64,000 bases of DNA. It comes from CAIKZZ01 sp036742455. GTDB lineage: Bacteria; Pseudomonadota; Gammaproteobacteria; Steroidobacterales; Steroidobacteraceae. The DNA is taken from positions 1 through 64,000 of the forward strand of contig DAINQU010000011.1 of the NCBI GenBank assembly GCA_036742455.1, written 5' to 3'. The notes beneath the pieces were generated by a model, which saw only the letters and a program-made list of their open reading frames with translations, made no database searches and had not been told where the DNA came from. Positions 37,438-44,987 of the stretch are shown in pieces. The number at the start of each line of letters is the position of its first letter. The first letter of the stretch is position 1. A program made the translations under genes and the position numbers.

Positions 37438-38565
37438 TCAGGAGAAGTTAACGCGCGCTTCCAAGTTAGCGCGCGAGTCGGCATTGCGGAGGGCTTCTTC
37501 CATGGTGACGCGGCCGCTTCGCACCAACTCAGTTAACGCGGCGTCGAAGCACTGCATTCCACGCTCACTGGAGATGGCCAGCGCCTCCTTCACGGCAACC
37601 GTGTCTCCTTTTCGAATGAGATCTTGGATATGCGGCGTATTCAGCAACACCTCGACGGCCGCATGACGCTGTTCCGCACCCCGGACCAACCGCTGAGCCA
37701 GTATCGCGCGCAGATACTGCGACAGGTCCAAATGGACCTGCGGATGCTCATCCCGAGGGAAGAAATTGACGATGCGATCGAGCGCCTCGGCCGCATTGTT
37801 GGCGTGGAGCGTTGCGATGCATAAATGGCCGGTTCCGGCGAGCGTAATGGCGGCGCGCATCGACTCTCGGTCTCGAATCTCGCCGATCAGTACCACATCG
37901 GGAGCCGCTCGCATCGCGCTGCGTAATGCACGATGCAGCGATTTTGTATCCAGCCCAACCTCACGTTGGTTGATGATCGAACGCTTGTTTGCGTGAAGAA
38001 ACTCAATGGGATCTTCGATCGTCAAAATATGATCTGACACCGTTTCGTTGCGGTGATTAATCATCGCGGCAAGGGTCGTGGACTTGCCGGAGCCGGTTGC
38101 CCCCACCATCAGCACTAGGCCTCGCCGGGCTAGCGACAGGTCACGGATGACGTCCGGCAAGCCGAGGGCGTCGAGTTTCGGCATATCGGCGGTCACGTAG
38201 CGCAAAACAATAGCCGGGTAGCCGCGTTGCATAAAAACAGCAACGCGGAACCGACCGAGACCGGGCTCGGAGACTGCGAAATCAATCTCGAGTTCTTCCT
38301 CGAAGTACTGCGTCTGTTCCGGCGTCATCAAACCGTAGGCCGCGTCCCGAACCATATCCGGCGTCAAAATTTGCTTATTGACCGGATAGATTTGCCCTTC
38401 GATTTTGATCTTTACCGGAGAATACGACGTAAAGAACAGATCGGAGGCACGCTGCTCCACCATGAGCCGGAACAACGGCTTGGTATTCAAGCGTACGTTC
38501 GGGACGTCTTCCGGCGCCTTCGACTCCTGCGACGCAGAGAGTCGATCGGACGACTCACTGCTCAT
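37438..38565 (-). CDS. Third PilT/PilU-family ATPase (PilU paralogue)
   Basis: A secretion-ATPase-superfamily protein of 375 residues. It has Walker A GATGSGKST, the Asp box TIEDPIEFLHANK, Walker B APDVVLIGEIRDRE and a His box GTGHLCIATLHANN. The N-terminal extension (about 1-27) is polar, Ser/Glu-rich and not conserved with PilU. FEEELEIDFAV and RDEHPQVHLDLSQYLRAILAQRL resemble PilU more than PilT. All catalytic motifs look intact. Its start overlaps the end of pilU by 11 bases, so it is likely co-transcribed. The role is probably an accessory retraction motor, but this is inferred. Confidence 0.88.
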   Translation of the reverse strand: MSSESSDRLSASQESKAPEDVPNVRLNTKPLFRLMVEQRASDLFFTSYSPVKIKIEGQIYPVNKQILTPDMVRDAAYGLMTPEQTQYFEEELEIDFAVSEPGLGRFRVAVFMQRGYPAIVLRYVTADMPKLDALGLPDVIRDLSLARRGLVLMVGATGSGKSTTLAAMINHRNETVSDHILTIEDPIEFLHANKRSIINQREVGLDTKSLHRALRSAMRAAPDVVLIGEIRDRESMRAAITLAGTGHLCIATLHANNAAEALDRIVNFFPRDEHPQVHLDLSQYLRAILAQRLVRGAEQRHAAVEVLLNTPHIQDLIRKGDTVAVKEALAISSERGMQCFDAALTELVRSGRVTMEEALRNADSRANLEARVNFS

Positions 38566-39709
38566 CGATGATTCTCAGCGAGGCAGCCTCTTCACTGCCT
38601 TGGGGATCGAAGCGCTTGCTTTCCAGCTTAATGCGTAGTCGCAACTCGTTTTTAGAGTCAGCGCTTCGTAACGCGTCTTCATACGTGATCATTTCAGATT
38701 CGTAGAGCTCGTAGAGCGATTGATCGAACGTCTTCATGCCCATGCGATCAGACCTCGACATCACCTCTTTGAGTCCGTTGATATCGCCCTTGAAGATCAG
38801 ATCAGCGATCAACGGTGAGCGAAGCATGATCTCCATGGCTGCAATTCGGCCATGGCCACCTTCGCGAGGAATCAATCGCTGCGAAATCAATGCTTGGATA
38901 TTCAGCGAGAGATCCATCAGCAGTTGTTCGCGTTTTTCATCGGGGAAAAAGTTGACGATGCGATCGAGGGCTTGGTTCGCCGAGTTGGCATGAAGGGTTG
39001 CCAACACGAGGTGACCGGTCTCCGCGAATTGAATGCCATACTCCATGGTTTCTCTATCGCGAATTTCGCCGATCAAAATAACGTCTGGAGCCTGACGCAG
39101 GGTATTGCGAAGCGCGGTATGCCAGGAGTCTGTGTCGACGCCCACCTCGCGCTGTGTTACGACGCAATTTTTGTGCTGATGCACATATTCAATAGGATCT
39201 TCGATCGTAACAATATGACCGCGGGTTTCAGCGTTTCGGTGATCCACCATAGCGGCCAACGTGGTTGATTTTCCGGACCCCGTGCCGCCCACCACAATAA
39301 CCAGGCCACGCTTTAGCAGCGCCACATCCTTAAGGATCGGCGGCAAAGCCAATTCAGCCACTGAGGGGATTCGCGTAGCGATCGTTCGAATCACACAGCC
39401 TGGATTACCTTGCTGAACAAAAGCGCTGACGCGGAATCGCCCTATTCCCGTCGGAGCGATCGCAAACTGACATTCCTTGGTTGCGTCAAATTCTCGCAAC
39501 TGGCGGTCGGTCATGATGGAGCGGGTCAATGTTGCGCTTTGCTCCGGGGACAGCGCGCGCTCTGCTTGGGGTTTCACTTCGCCGTCGATTTTGATCGCAG
39601 GCGGGAAACCGGCCGTAATGAATAGGTCAGAACCTTTGCGCTCTACCATCCTGCGCAATAAATCCAGCATCAATCGGGTTGCCTGATCTCGCTCCATATG
39701 GGGATCCAA
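38555..39709 (-). CDS. pilU: Type IV pilus retraction ATPase PilU
   Basis: The accessory retraction motor of type IVa pili, cytoplasmic and hexameric. The 384-residue protein has Walker A GGTGSGKST, the Asp box TIEDPIEYVHQHK, Walker B APDVILIGEIRDRE and the His box ETGHLVLATLHANS. PilU-like features are the longer C-terminus and FFPDEKREQLLMDLSLNIQAL. It lies 15 bases after pilT. Two start candidates exist, at 39709 and at the fifth codon (MERDQATRL). Confidence 0.93.
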   Translation of the reverse strand: MDPHMERDQATRLMLDLLRRMVERKGSDLFITAGFPPAIKIDGEVKPQAERALSPEQSATLTRSIMTDRQLREFDATKECQFAIAPTGIGRFRVSAFVQQGNPGCVIRTIATRIPSVAELALPPILKDVALLKRGLVIVVGGTGSGKSTTLAAMVDHRNAETRGHIVTIEDPIEYVHQHKNCVVTQREVGVDTDSWHTALRNTLRQAPDVILIGEIRDRETMEYGIQFAETGHLVLATLHANSANQALDRIVNFFPDEKREQLLMDLSLNIQALISQRLIPREGGHGRIAAMEIMLRSPLIADLIFKGDINGLKEVMSRSDRMGMKTFDQSLYELYESEMITYEDALRSADSKNELRLRIKLESKRFDPQGSEEAASLRIIDEQ

Positions 39710-39724
39710 AGCGCGAATTCGCGC

Positions 39725-40765
39725 CTAGATGGACTCCTTATTTTGAGCTTTCATTCGCGCTTCCTCTTTTGAGACCAATCCCTTCATGACAAGATCCTGA
39801 AGCGATTGATCCAGCGTTTGCATACCGTAGGCCTGCCCCGTCTGGATCGCGGAATACATTTGGGCAATTTTCCCCTCCCGAATCAGGTTTCTGATCGCCG
39901 GGGTGCCGATCATGATTTCCTGCGCCGCGATTCGGTCTCCACCAATTTTCTTGAGCAAAATTTGAGAGATCACGGCACGGACGCTTTCCGACAACATTGA
40001 GCGAACCATGTCTTTTTCGGTGCCAGGGAACACGTCAACGATGCGGTCGACGGTCTTTGCTGCCGATGACGTGTGCAGGGTGCCGAACACGAGGTGGCCG
40101 GTTTCAGCGGCGGTTAGTGCGAGGCGAATGGTTTCTTGATCACGCATCTCGCCTACGAGAATGATGTTCGGGTCTTCTCGCAGTGCCGAACGGAGTGCTT
40201 CGGAAAAGCCCAGCGTGTCGCGATGGACCTCGCGCTGATTGATTAGACAGCGTTTGGATTCGTGGACAGCTTCGATCGGATCTTCGATGGTAATGACGTG
40301 GGACTGACGCTCGTTGTTGCAGTGGTCAATCATGGCCGCCAGCGTGGTGGACTTGCCGGAACCCGTGGGACCGGTAATCAACACCAGCCCGCGCGGCAGC
40401 ATACAGAGCTCCTTGTAGATACGCGGTGCGTAGAGCTCATCAAGGGTTTGTATCCGCGCAGGGATCAGGCGAAAGACGGCGCCGGCACCGCGGTGCTGAT
40501 TGAAAGCGTTCACACGAAAGCGCGCCAAGTTCGGGATTTCGAACGAGAAATCGGTCTCGAAGAACTCCTCATAGGCCTTGCGCTGCTTGTCGTTCATAAT
40601 GTCGTACACCATGCTATGTACTTCTTTATGCGACAGCGCCGGCATGTTGATTCGCTTAATGTCACCGTCAACACGGATCATCGGCGGCATTCCAGCCGAG
40701 AGATGCAGGTCAGAGGCGCGGTTCTTGACCGTGAATGCCAGCAATTGTGAGATGTCGACGGGCAT
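39725..40765 (-). CDS. pilT: Type IV pilus twitching-motility retraction ATPase PilT
   Basis: The main motor that depolymerises pili. The 346-residue protein has the family N-terminus MPVDISQLLAFTVKNRASDLHLSAG (given here as its key residues DISQLLAFTVKNRASDLH), Walker A GPTGSGKST, the Asp box TIEDPIEAVHESK, Walker B DPNIILVGEMRDQE, the His box ETGHLVFGTLHTSS and the AIRNLIREGK motif. The start at 40765 has GGGAG six bases upstream. It is divergent from yggS with 70 bases between, as in Pseudomonas. Confidence 0.96.
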   Translation of the reverse strand: MPVDISQLLAFTVKNRASDLHLSAGMPPMIRVDGDIKRINMPALSHKEVHSMVYDIMNDKQRKAYEEFFETDFSFEIPNLARFRVNAFNQHRGAGAVFRLIPARIQTLDELYAPRIYKELCMLPRGLVLITGPTGSGKSTTLAAMIDHCNNERQSHVITIEDPIEAVHESKRCLINQREVHRDTLGFSEALRSALREDPNIILVGEMRDQETIRLALTAAETGHLVFGTLHTSSAAKTVDRIVDVFPGTEKDMVRSMLSESVRAVISQILLKKIGGDRIAAQEIMIGTPAIRNLIREGKIAQMYSAIQTGQAYGMQTLDQSLQDLVMKGLVSKEEARMKAQNKESI

Positions 40766-40807
40766 TAGGAACTCCCGGAGCCCAAGCCTCCGATTCGGTA
40801 TGAGCGG

Positions 40808-40813
40808 AGTATA
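40808..40813 (-). promoter_or_regulatory. Candidate -10 box of the pilT operon
   Basis: On the minus strand TATACT matches the sigma-70 -10 consensus at five of six positions and lies about 43 bases before the pilT start. No convincing -35 box is seen at the right distance, so this is a weak call. Confidence 0.3.
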
Positions 40814-40835
40814 GTCACGGGTAGCGTGTCTCCAT

Positions 40836-41537
40836 ATGTTAACTAATCCGCAATTTTCACCCTCTCGGCTCCTCGCAGTGCACGAACGCATCGAGGCGGC
40901 CGTCGCTGCCGCAGGCCGCCCGGCGGGCAGCGTCACGCTGATCGGCGTGACGAAGACGCAGTCGGCGGCGGTCGTGGAGGGGGCAATTCGGTCGGGCTTG
41001 CTTCAACTGGGCGAAAATTACCTCCAGGAAGCGTTGCCTAAGTTGGCGGCGCTAGAGGCCTATCGTGAGCGGGTGACGTGGCATTACATTGGCCAATTGC
41101 AGTCAAATAAGACGCGCCCGGTGGCCGAGGAATTTGATTGGGTCCATACGGTCGACCGCATCAAGGTGGCGGAGCGTCTGTCGGCACAGCGCTCGTTTCA
41201 CGGCCCTCCGCTCAACGTTTGTCTGCAGATCCGGCTCGGTGACGAACCCACCAAGGGCGGTCTGCCCCCCGAACAAGCCATTGACCTCGCGCATGCCGTG
41301 TCGGCGCTGCCTCGCTTACGACTGCGAGGCTTAATGTGTATCCCGCCGGAATCCTCCAGCCACGACGAGCAGCGCCGACATTTCGCCGCAATGCGGCACT
41401 TGCTGGAAGCACTTAACGGCGCGGGTTTTGCACTGGATACGTTGTCGATGGGGATGAGCGGCGACCTCGAAGCGGCGATAATGGAAGGCGCGACACACGT
41501 ACGCATCGGAACGGCGATATTTGGTGAACGGGCATGA
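40836..41537 (+). CDS. yggS: PLP homeostasis protein YggS
   Basis: A pyridoxal-phosphate-binding protein (YggS/PROSC family) of 233 residues that helps balance B6 vitamers. The cofactor lysine is in LIGVTKTQ near residue 36. Other family segments are LGENYLQEALPKL, WHYIGQLQSNKTR, VHTVDRIKVAERL and LSMGMSGDLEAAI with GATHVRIGTAIFGER. Its stop overlaps the proC start by four bases. The link to proC and yggT is highly conserved in proteobacteria. Confidence 0.96.
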   Translation: MLTNPQFSPSRLLAVHERIEAAVAAAGRPAGSVTLIGVTKTQSAAVVEGAIRSGLLQLGENYLQEALPKLAALEAYRERVTWHYIGQLQSNKTRPVAEEFDWVHTVDRIKVAERLSAQRSFHGPPLNVCLQIRLGDEPTKGGLPPEQAIDLAHAVSALPRLRLRGLMCIPPESSSHDEQRRHFAAMRHLLEALNGAGFALDTLSMGMSGDLEAAIMEGATHVRIGTAIFGERA

Positions 41538-42388
41538 GTATGAAGAAGCGGACTGAAACGTGGCCACGCGTGGCCGTCGTCGGTGGCGGCCAGATGGCCC
41601 GGGCGTTGGTTGGGGGATGGTTGGCGCGCGGAGCGCCGCCGGAAAATATCGCGATTGCGGATCCCGCGGAATCACAGCGCGACTGGCTTGCGCGACGTTT
41701 TCAGCGCATCGCCCTTCATACCGAGAATGCCACTGCCGCATCCCAAGCGGATGTCTGGGTGATGGCGGTCAAGCCGCAGCAGTTGTCGGACGTCGCGAGC
41801 GCTCTGGCGCCCTTGGCATCGCAACGGCGGCCGTTAGTGATTTCCATTGCCGCAGGCATCGGCGCGGCCGATCTTTCTCGATGGTTCGGCGGGAACGCCA
41901 CTGTCATCCGCGCCATGCCCAACCGACCGGCGCTGATTGGTGCAGGCGTTACCGGCCTCTATGCAGGAACCGAGGTCAGCCAGAAGGATCGCGACACGGC
42001 CGAGCGCCTTCTGGAGGCGGTCGGGACGGCGGTATGGGTCGGTTCGGAAGCCGACATCGATTTGGTAACAGCCGTTTCCGGCAGTGGTCCCGCCTATTTC
42101 TTTTTGCTCATCGAACTGTTGGAGGCTGCGGCCGTTGCTCAAGGCCTTTCGCCTGACGTGGCGCGCAAACTGGCGGTCGGGACGGCTGCCGGGGCTGCTG
42201 CATTGGCGAAAGCCAGCGGCGAGGAGCCTGCTGTCTTGCGCGAGCAGGTCACCTCCAAGGGAGGCACGACGGCGGCTGCACTCGACGTTTTCCAGTCAGC
42301 CGGTCTGCAGGCCATCGTTGCTAAAGCGGTCGCGGCGGCCGCGGAGCGCTCACGGGAAATCGCTGCGGAATTCGGGTCGGCGCGGTGA
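41534..42388 (+). CDS. proC: Pyrroline-5-carboxylate reductase
   Basis: Catalyses the last step of proline synthesis with NAD(P)H. The 284-residue protein has the Rossmann motif VVGGGQMARALVGGWL, the family segments VKPQQL and RAMPNRPALIGAGVTGLY, and the signature EQVTSKGGTTAAALDVFQSAG near residue 240. A second in-frame ATG two codons later is also possible. Confidence 0.96.
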   Translation: MSMKKRTETWPRVAVVGGGQMARALVGGWLARGAPPENIAIADPAESQRDWLARRFQRIALHTENATAASQADVWVMAVKPQQLSDVASALAPLASQRRPLVISIAAGIGAADLSRWFGGNATVIRAMPNRPALIGAGVTGLYAGTEVSQKDRDTAERLLEAVGTAVWVGSEADIDLVTAVSGSGPAYFFLLIELLEAAAVAQGLSPDVARKLAVGTAAGAAALAKASGEEPAVLREQVTSKGGTTAAALDVFQSAGLQAIVAKAVAAAAERSREIAAEFGSAR

Positions 42389-42412
42389 TGGCCTGACTAT
42401 GAGGAGTTCGAC

Positions 42413-42973
42413 ATGGCGGAACTAGTGTTTCTCATCCGCACGCTGGCGGACCTCATCGTTGGTGCCTTCTTGTTGCGGTGGTTGTTTGCCATCCAACGGA
42501 CCGATTTCCGCAACCCGATCGTCCAATCCTTACACCGATTGACGAACCCCATCATTCTGCCGCTGCGTCGACTCCTCCCAGCCGTCGGTCGAATGGACTC
42601 GGCCACCGTCGTCTCACTACTGCTCGTCGCCTTCATCCGGGCAGCAGCCATCGGCGCCCTCGCCGGCGCGGGTATCGGCAATCCCCTGCTCGTGTTCCTC
42701 GGCGCGCTACTGGTTTTGGTGCGAATGCTGCTGTGGATTTTCCTTGGGGCGATCTTTTTGTACGCACTGCTCAGTTGGGTTGCCGATCCCTACAATCCCT
42801 TTTCGAGGCTGCTCGCCGATATCTCAGCGCCTATTTTGAGACCCATTCGAAACAATCTTCCGCTACTCGGCGGTTTGGACCTCAGCCCACTCGTGGCGCT
42901 GTTGTTGCTGCAGCTCGCGTTGTACTCCCTGAACATGCGCTTGGCGCCGCTGTTTTTTCCTTACGATCTGTGA
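42413..42973 (+). CDS. yggT: YggT family membrane protein
   Basis: An inner-membrane protein of 186 residues with two YggT repeats, each with paired hydrophobic segments. The first repeat contains LRWLFAIQRTDFRNPIVQSL and the second LLSWVADPYNPFSRLLADIS. The detailed function is not known; relatives have been linked to membrane assembly or osmotic shock. It overlaps yggU by four bases. Confidence 0.94.
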   Translation: MAELVFLIRTLADLIVGAFLLRWLFAIQRTDFRNPIVQSLHRLTNPIILPLRRLLPAVGRMDSATVVSLLLVAFIRAAAIGALAGAGIGNPLLVFLGALLVLVRMLLWIFLGAIFLYALLSWVADPYNPFSRLLADISAPILRPIRNNLPLLGGLDLSPLVALLLLQLALYSLNMRLAPLFFPYDL

Positions 42974-43266
42974 ATTCCTGCATCCGTCGCGAGGGCGAAG
43001 ACTGGATTTTGCAGGTGCGTGTGCAACCGCGCGCGAGTCGCGATGAACTGCTGGAAGACGGCGAGAGACTACGACTGCGCATTACCTCGCCTCCGGTGGA
43101 TGGCGCCGCGAACGCCCACATTATTCGCTTCCTGGCGCGAGAGTTTGGTGTCGCCAAGGGCCGCGTTGAAATCGTTCGCGGCTTAGCCGGCCGCGAAAAA
43201 ACGGTACGAATTTCAGCGCCAACGGCGATTCCCAACACCGTCACACGCCTATTTTCACAAGGGTAA
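42970..43266 (+). CDS. yggU: YggU family protein (DUF167)
   Basis: A small conserved protein of 98 residues with VRVQPRASRDELLEDG, LRLRITSPPVDGAANAHI and GRVEIVRGLAGREKTVRI, the family hallmarks. Function is unknown. It starts with GTG that overlaps the yggT stop. It is the last gene of the yggS-proC-yggT-yggU series. Confidence 0.93.
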   Translation: MNSCIRREGEDWILQVRVQPRASRDELLEDGERLRLRITSPPVDGAANAHIIRFLAREFGVAKGRVEIVRGLAGREKTVRISAPTAIPNTVTRLFSQG

Positions 43267-43477
43267 ACGCAAAAAACCGCTTAAAACCTAGTGGATTTCG
43301 CAAATTGGTATGGTATTGTCGCCACCGAACCAACGAAATGATCTTCACTTGGAGCTGATTTTCACGAGCTTTGCTCACCGGTCGGACCCACACTATCCGC
43401 CTGTACACAGCAACTGAACGGGAAAGTCAGTCGAAAAGTCCGGGATCAAGAACAGAAACCACAGGAGATTACTCACC

Positions 43478-43789
43478 ATGGCGAAGAAGAGCGCTGCACC
43501 GACCAAGTCGGAAATTCTCGCGCAGATCGCGAAGGACACCGAACTCTCGAAGAAGCAGGTCGGAGCTGTCTTCGAGTCGCTGAACGGTATCATCAAGAAG
43601 AGCCTCCGCGGTGCGGGCAGCTTCACGATGCCGGGCTTGCTGAAGCTGAAGGTCGTCAAGAAGCCAGCTACCAAGGCTCGCGAAGGCGTGAACCCGTTCA
43701 CGGGCGAGAAGATGGTGTTCAAGGCGAAGCCGGCGTCCAAGAAGGTCCGCGCGGCTGCGCTGAAGTCCCTGAAGGCGATGGTCAACTGA
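43478..43789 (+). CDS. HU-family DNA-binding protein
   Basis: A nucleoid-associated protein of 103 residues, longer than the usual 90 through a basic N-terminal stretch (AKKSAAPTKSEILAQIA). The HU core shows VGAVFESLNGIIKKSL, FTMPGLLKLKVVKKPATKAREG and NPFTGEKMVFKAKPASKKVRA. The DNA-arm motif is RxGxNPxTGE, here REGVNPFTGE. Codon use favours CTG/AAG, typical of high expression. A 211-base upstream region presumably holds its promoter, but I see no clear consensus there; a strong terminator follows. Confidence 0.92.
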   Translation: MAKKSAAPTKSEILAQIAKDTELSKKQVGAVFESLNGIIKKSLRGAGSFTMPGLLKLKVVKKPATKAREGVNPFTGEKMVFKAKPASKKVRAAALKSLKAMVN

Positions 43790-43830
43790 TCTCGCCTACC
43801 CTAACGAGAGTTGGGGTAAGGTGCAAAAGA

Positions 43831-43856
43831 AACCGGGGCTTGCCCCGGTTTTTTTT
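43831..43856 (+). terminator. Rho-independent terminator of the HU-family gene
   Basis: AACCGGGG and CCCCGGTT form a perfect 8-bp stem with a four-base loop, followed by eight T. It lies 41 bases after the stop codon and just before the convergent hydrolase gene. Confidence 0.93.
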
Positions 43857-43867
43857 ATTCGAATTTC

Positions 43868-44509
43868 CTAGACGAACGCCTGTACCGCAGACTTAAGCTC
43901 ATTAAGCTTGCCGTGGAAAAAGTGCTCCGCACCGTCGATGGTCGCTACATGAGGCCGGGGGTGAACGGACTGCACCCAGTCAATCACCGTGTCGTAGTCA
44001 ACGAGCTCGTCCTGAGTGCCCTGAATGACCAGCCACGGTGCGGTCGGGACCCGGTAGCGGTCGAAATCAAAGCGTCGAATGGGCGGTGCGATGGTGATGA
44101 GCCGATCGATCGGCCTTTCTGTCGCGACACGGTAAGCCACAAAAGATCCAAAGGAAAAGCCCGCCATCACGAGCGGCGCCGACGGGTAACGCTCGGCCAG
44201 CCAATCCGCGGCGCACAACGCGTCATCCGTCTCGCCGAGGCCATCGTCGAAAACGCCGCTACTCTCACCGACGCCTCGAAAATTAAACCGCAGCGTCGCA
44301 ATACCCCGCTCATGCAACGCTCGAGCGGTCATATGTACGACTTTATTTTGCATCGTACCGCCGTGAAGTGGGTGCGGATGACACACCACTGCCGCCCTGC
44401 CGCTGTGACCGGTCGGAACCTCGAGGAGCCCTTCCAGACTGCCAACGGGACCAGGCAGCGTCACGCGTTCAGGCGTCGGCGGACGGAAGGGCGCGCTCGT
44501 TGTCATCAA
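43868..44509 (-). CDS. Alpha/beta hydrolase (COG2945 type)
   Basis: A probable esterase-like hydrolase of 213 residues. HPHPLHGGTMQNKVVHM near the N-terminus carries the oxyanion-hole region. The nucleophile elbow GFSFGS is near residue 116, an aspartate lies in QGTQDELVDY, and the catalytic histidine is in GAEHFFHGKL. The natural substrate is unknown. It overlaps the FKBP gene by four bases and is co-transcribed with it. Confidence 0.9.
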   Translation of the reverse strand: MMTTSAPFRPPTPERVTLPGPVGSLEGLLEVPTGHSGRAAVVCHPHPLHGGTMQNKVVHMTARALHERGIATLRFNFRGVGESSGVFDDGLGETDDALCAADWLAERYPSAPLVMAGFSFGSFVAYRVATERPIDRLITIAPPIRRFDFDRYRVPTAPWLVIQGTQDELVDYDTVIDWVQSVHPRPHVATIDGAEHFFHGKLNELKSAVQAFV

Positions 44510-44955
44510 TCCATCACCTGTAAACTCACGAGAGTCACTTCAAACACGAGCGTCGCATTCGCCGGCACTTTACGGCCAACGCTCCGACTGCCGTACGCAA
44601 GTTGCGGCGGAATCACTAAATGACGCCGCCCACCGCGCTGCATCCCGGTAATACCGGATTCCCATCCCGCAATGACGCTATTGCGACCTAAACGGAAGAC
44701 CAACGGATCACCCCCGTGGTCGGCCGTACTATCAAACGGCTTACCGTGACCATCCGGTGCCGATGGATCGTAGAGATAGCCCGCGTATTGGACCGCAACG
44801 ATGTCCCCTTTCCCCACCGCAGGGCCGTCGCCCACCACCGTGTCGAAGACTTGAAGACCCGACGGGAATCCAGTGGGTGGGCCCAGAGGGGTCGCCGACG
44901 CCGCGGTGGCCACGAGGAGCGCCGCGCTCCAAATCCGCCTCCGTATCTGCAGCAT
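44506..44955 (-). CDS. Exported FKBP-type peptidyl-prolyl isomerase
   Basis: A protein-folding enzyme of 149 residues with an N-terminal signal peptide (about 1-22, arginine-rich start then a hydrophobic run). The FKBP domain has VAVQYAGYLYD, FDSTADHGGDPLVFRLG, VIAGWESGITGMQRGGRR and PPQLAYGSRSVG with a hydrophobic end. It most likely works in the periplasm. I chose the start at 44955 because GAGAGGGG lies just upstream; the ATG at 44988 would put extra residues before the signal peptide. Confidence 0.9.
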   Translation of the reverse strand: MLQIRRRIWSAALLVATAASATPLGPPTGFPSGLQVFDTVVGDGPAVGKGDIVAVQYAGYLYDPSAPDGHGKPFDSTADHGGDPLVFRLGRNSVIAGWESGITGMQRGGRRHLVIPPQLAYGSRSVGRKVPANATLVFEVTLVSLQVMD

Positions 44956-44987
44956 GGACACCCCTCTCGGTGGATAGATCCACGCCA

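Noticed and set aside
41560..42156. A 198-codon frame inside proC
   Set aside because: It overlaps well-conserved proC in another frame and has a shadow-like Arg/Gly-rich composition.
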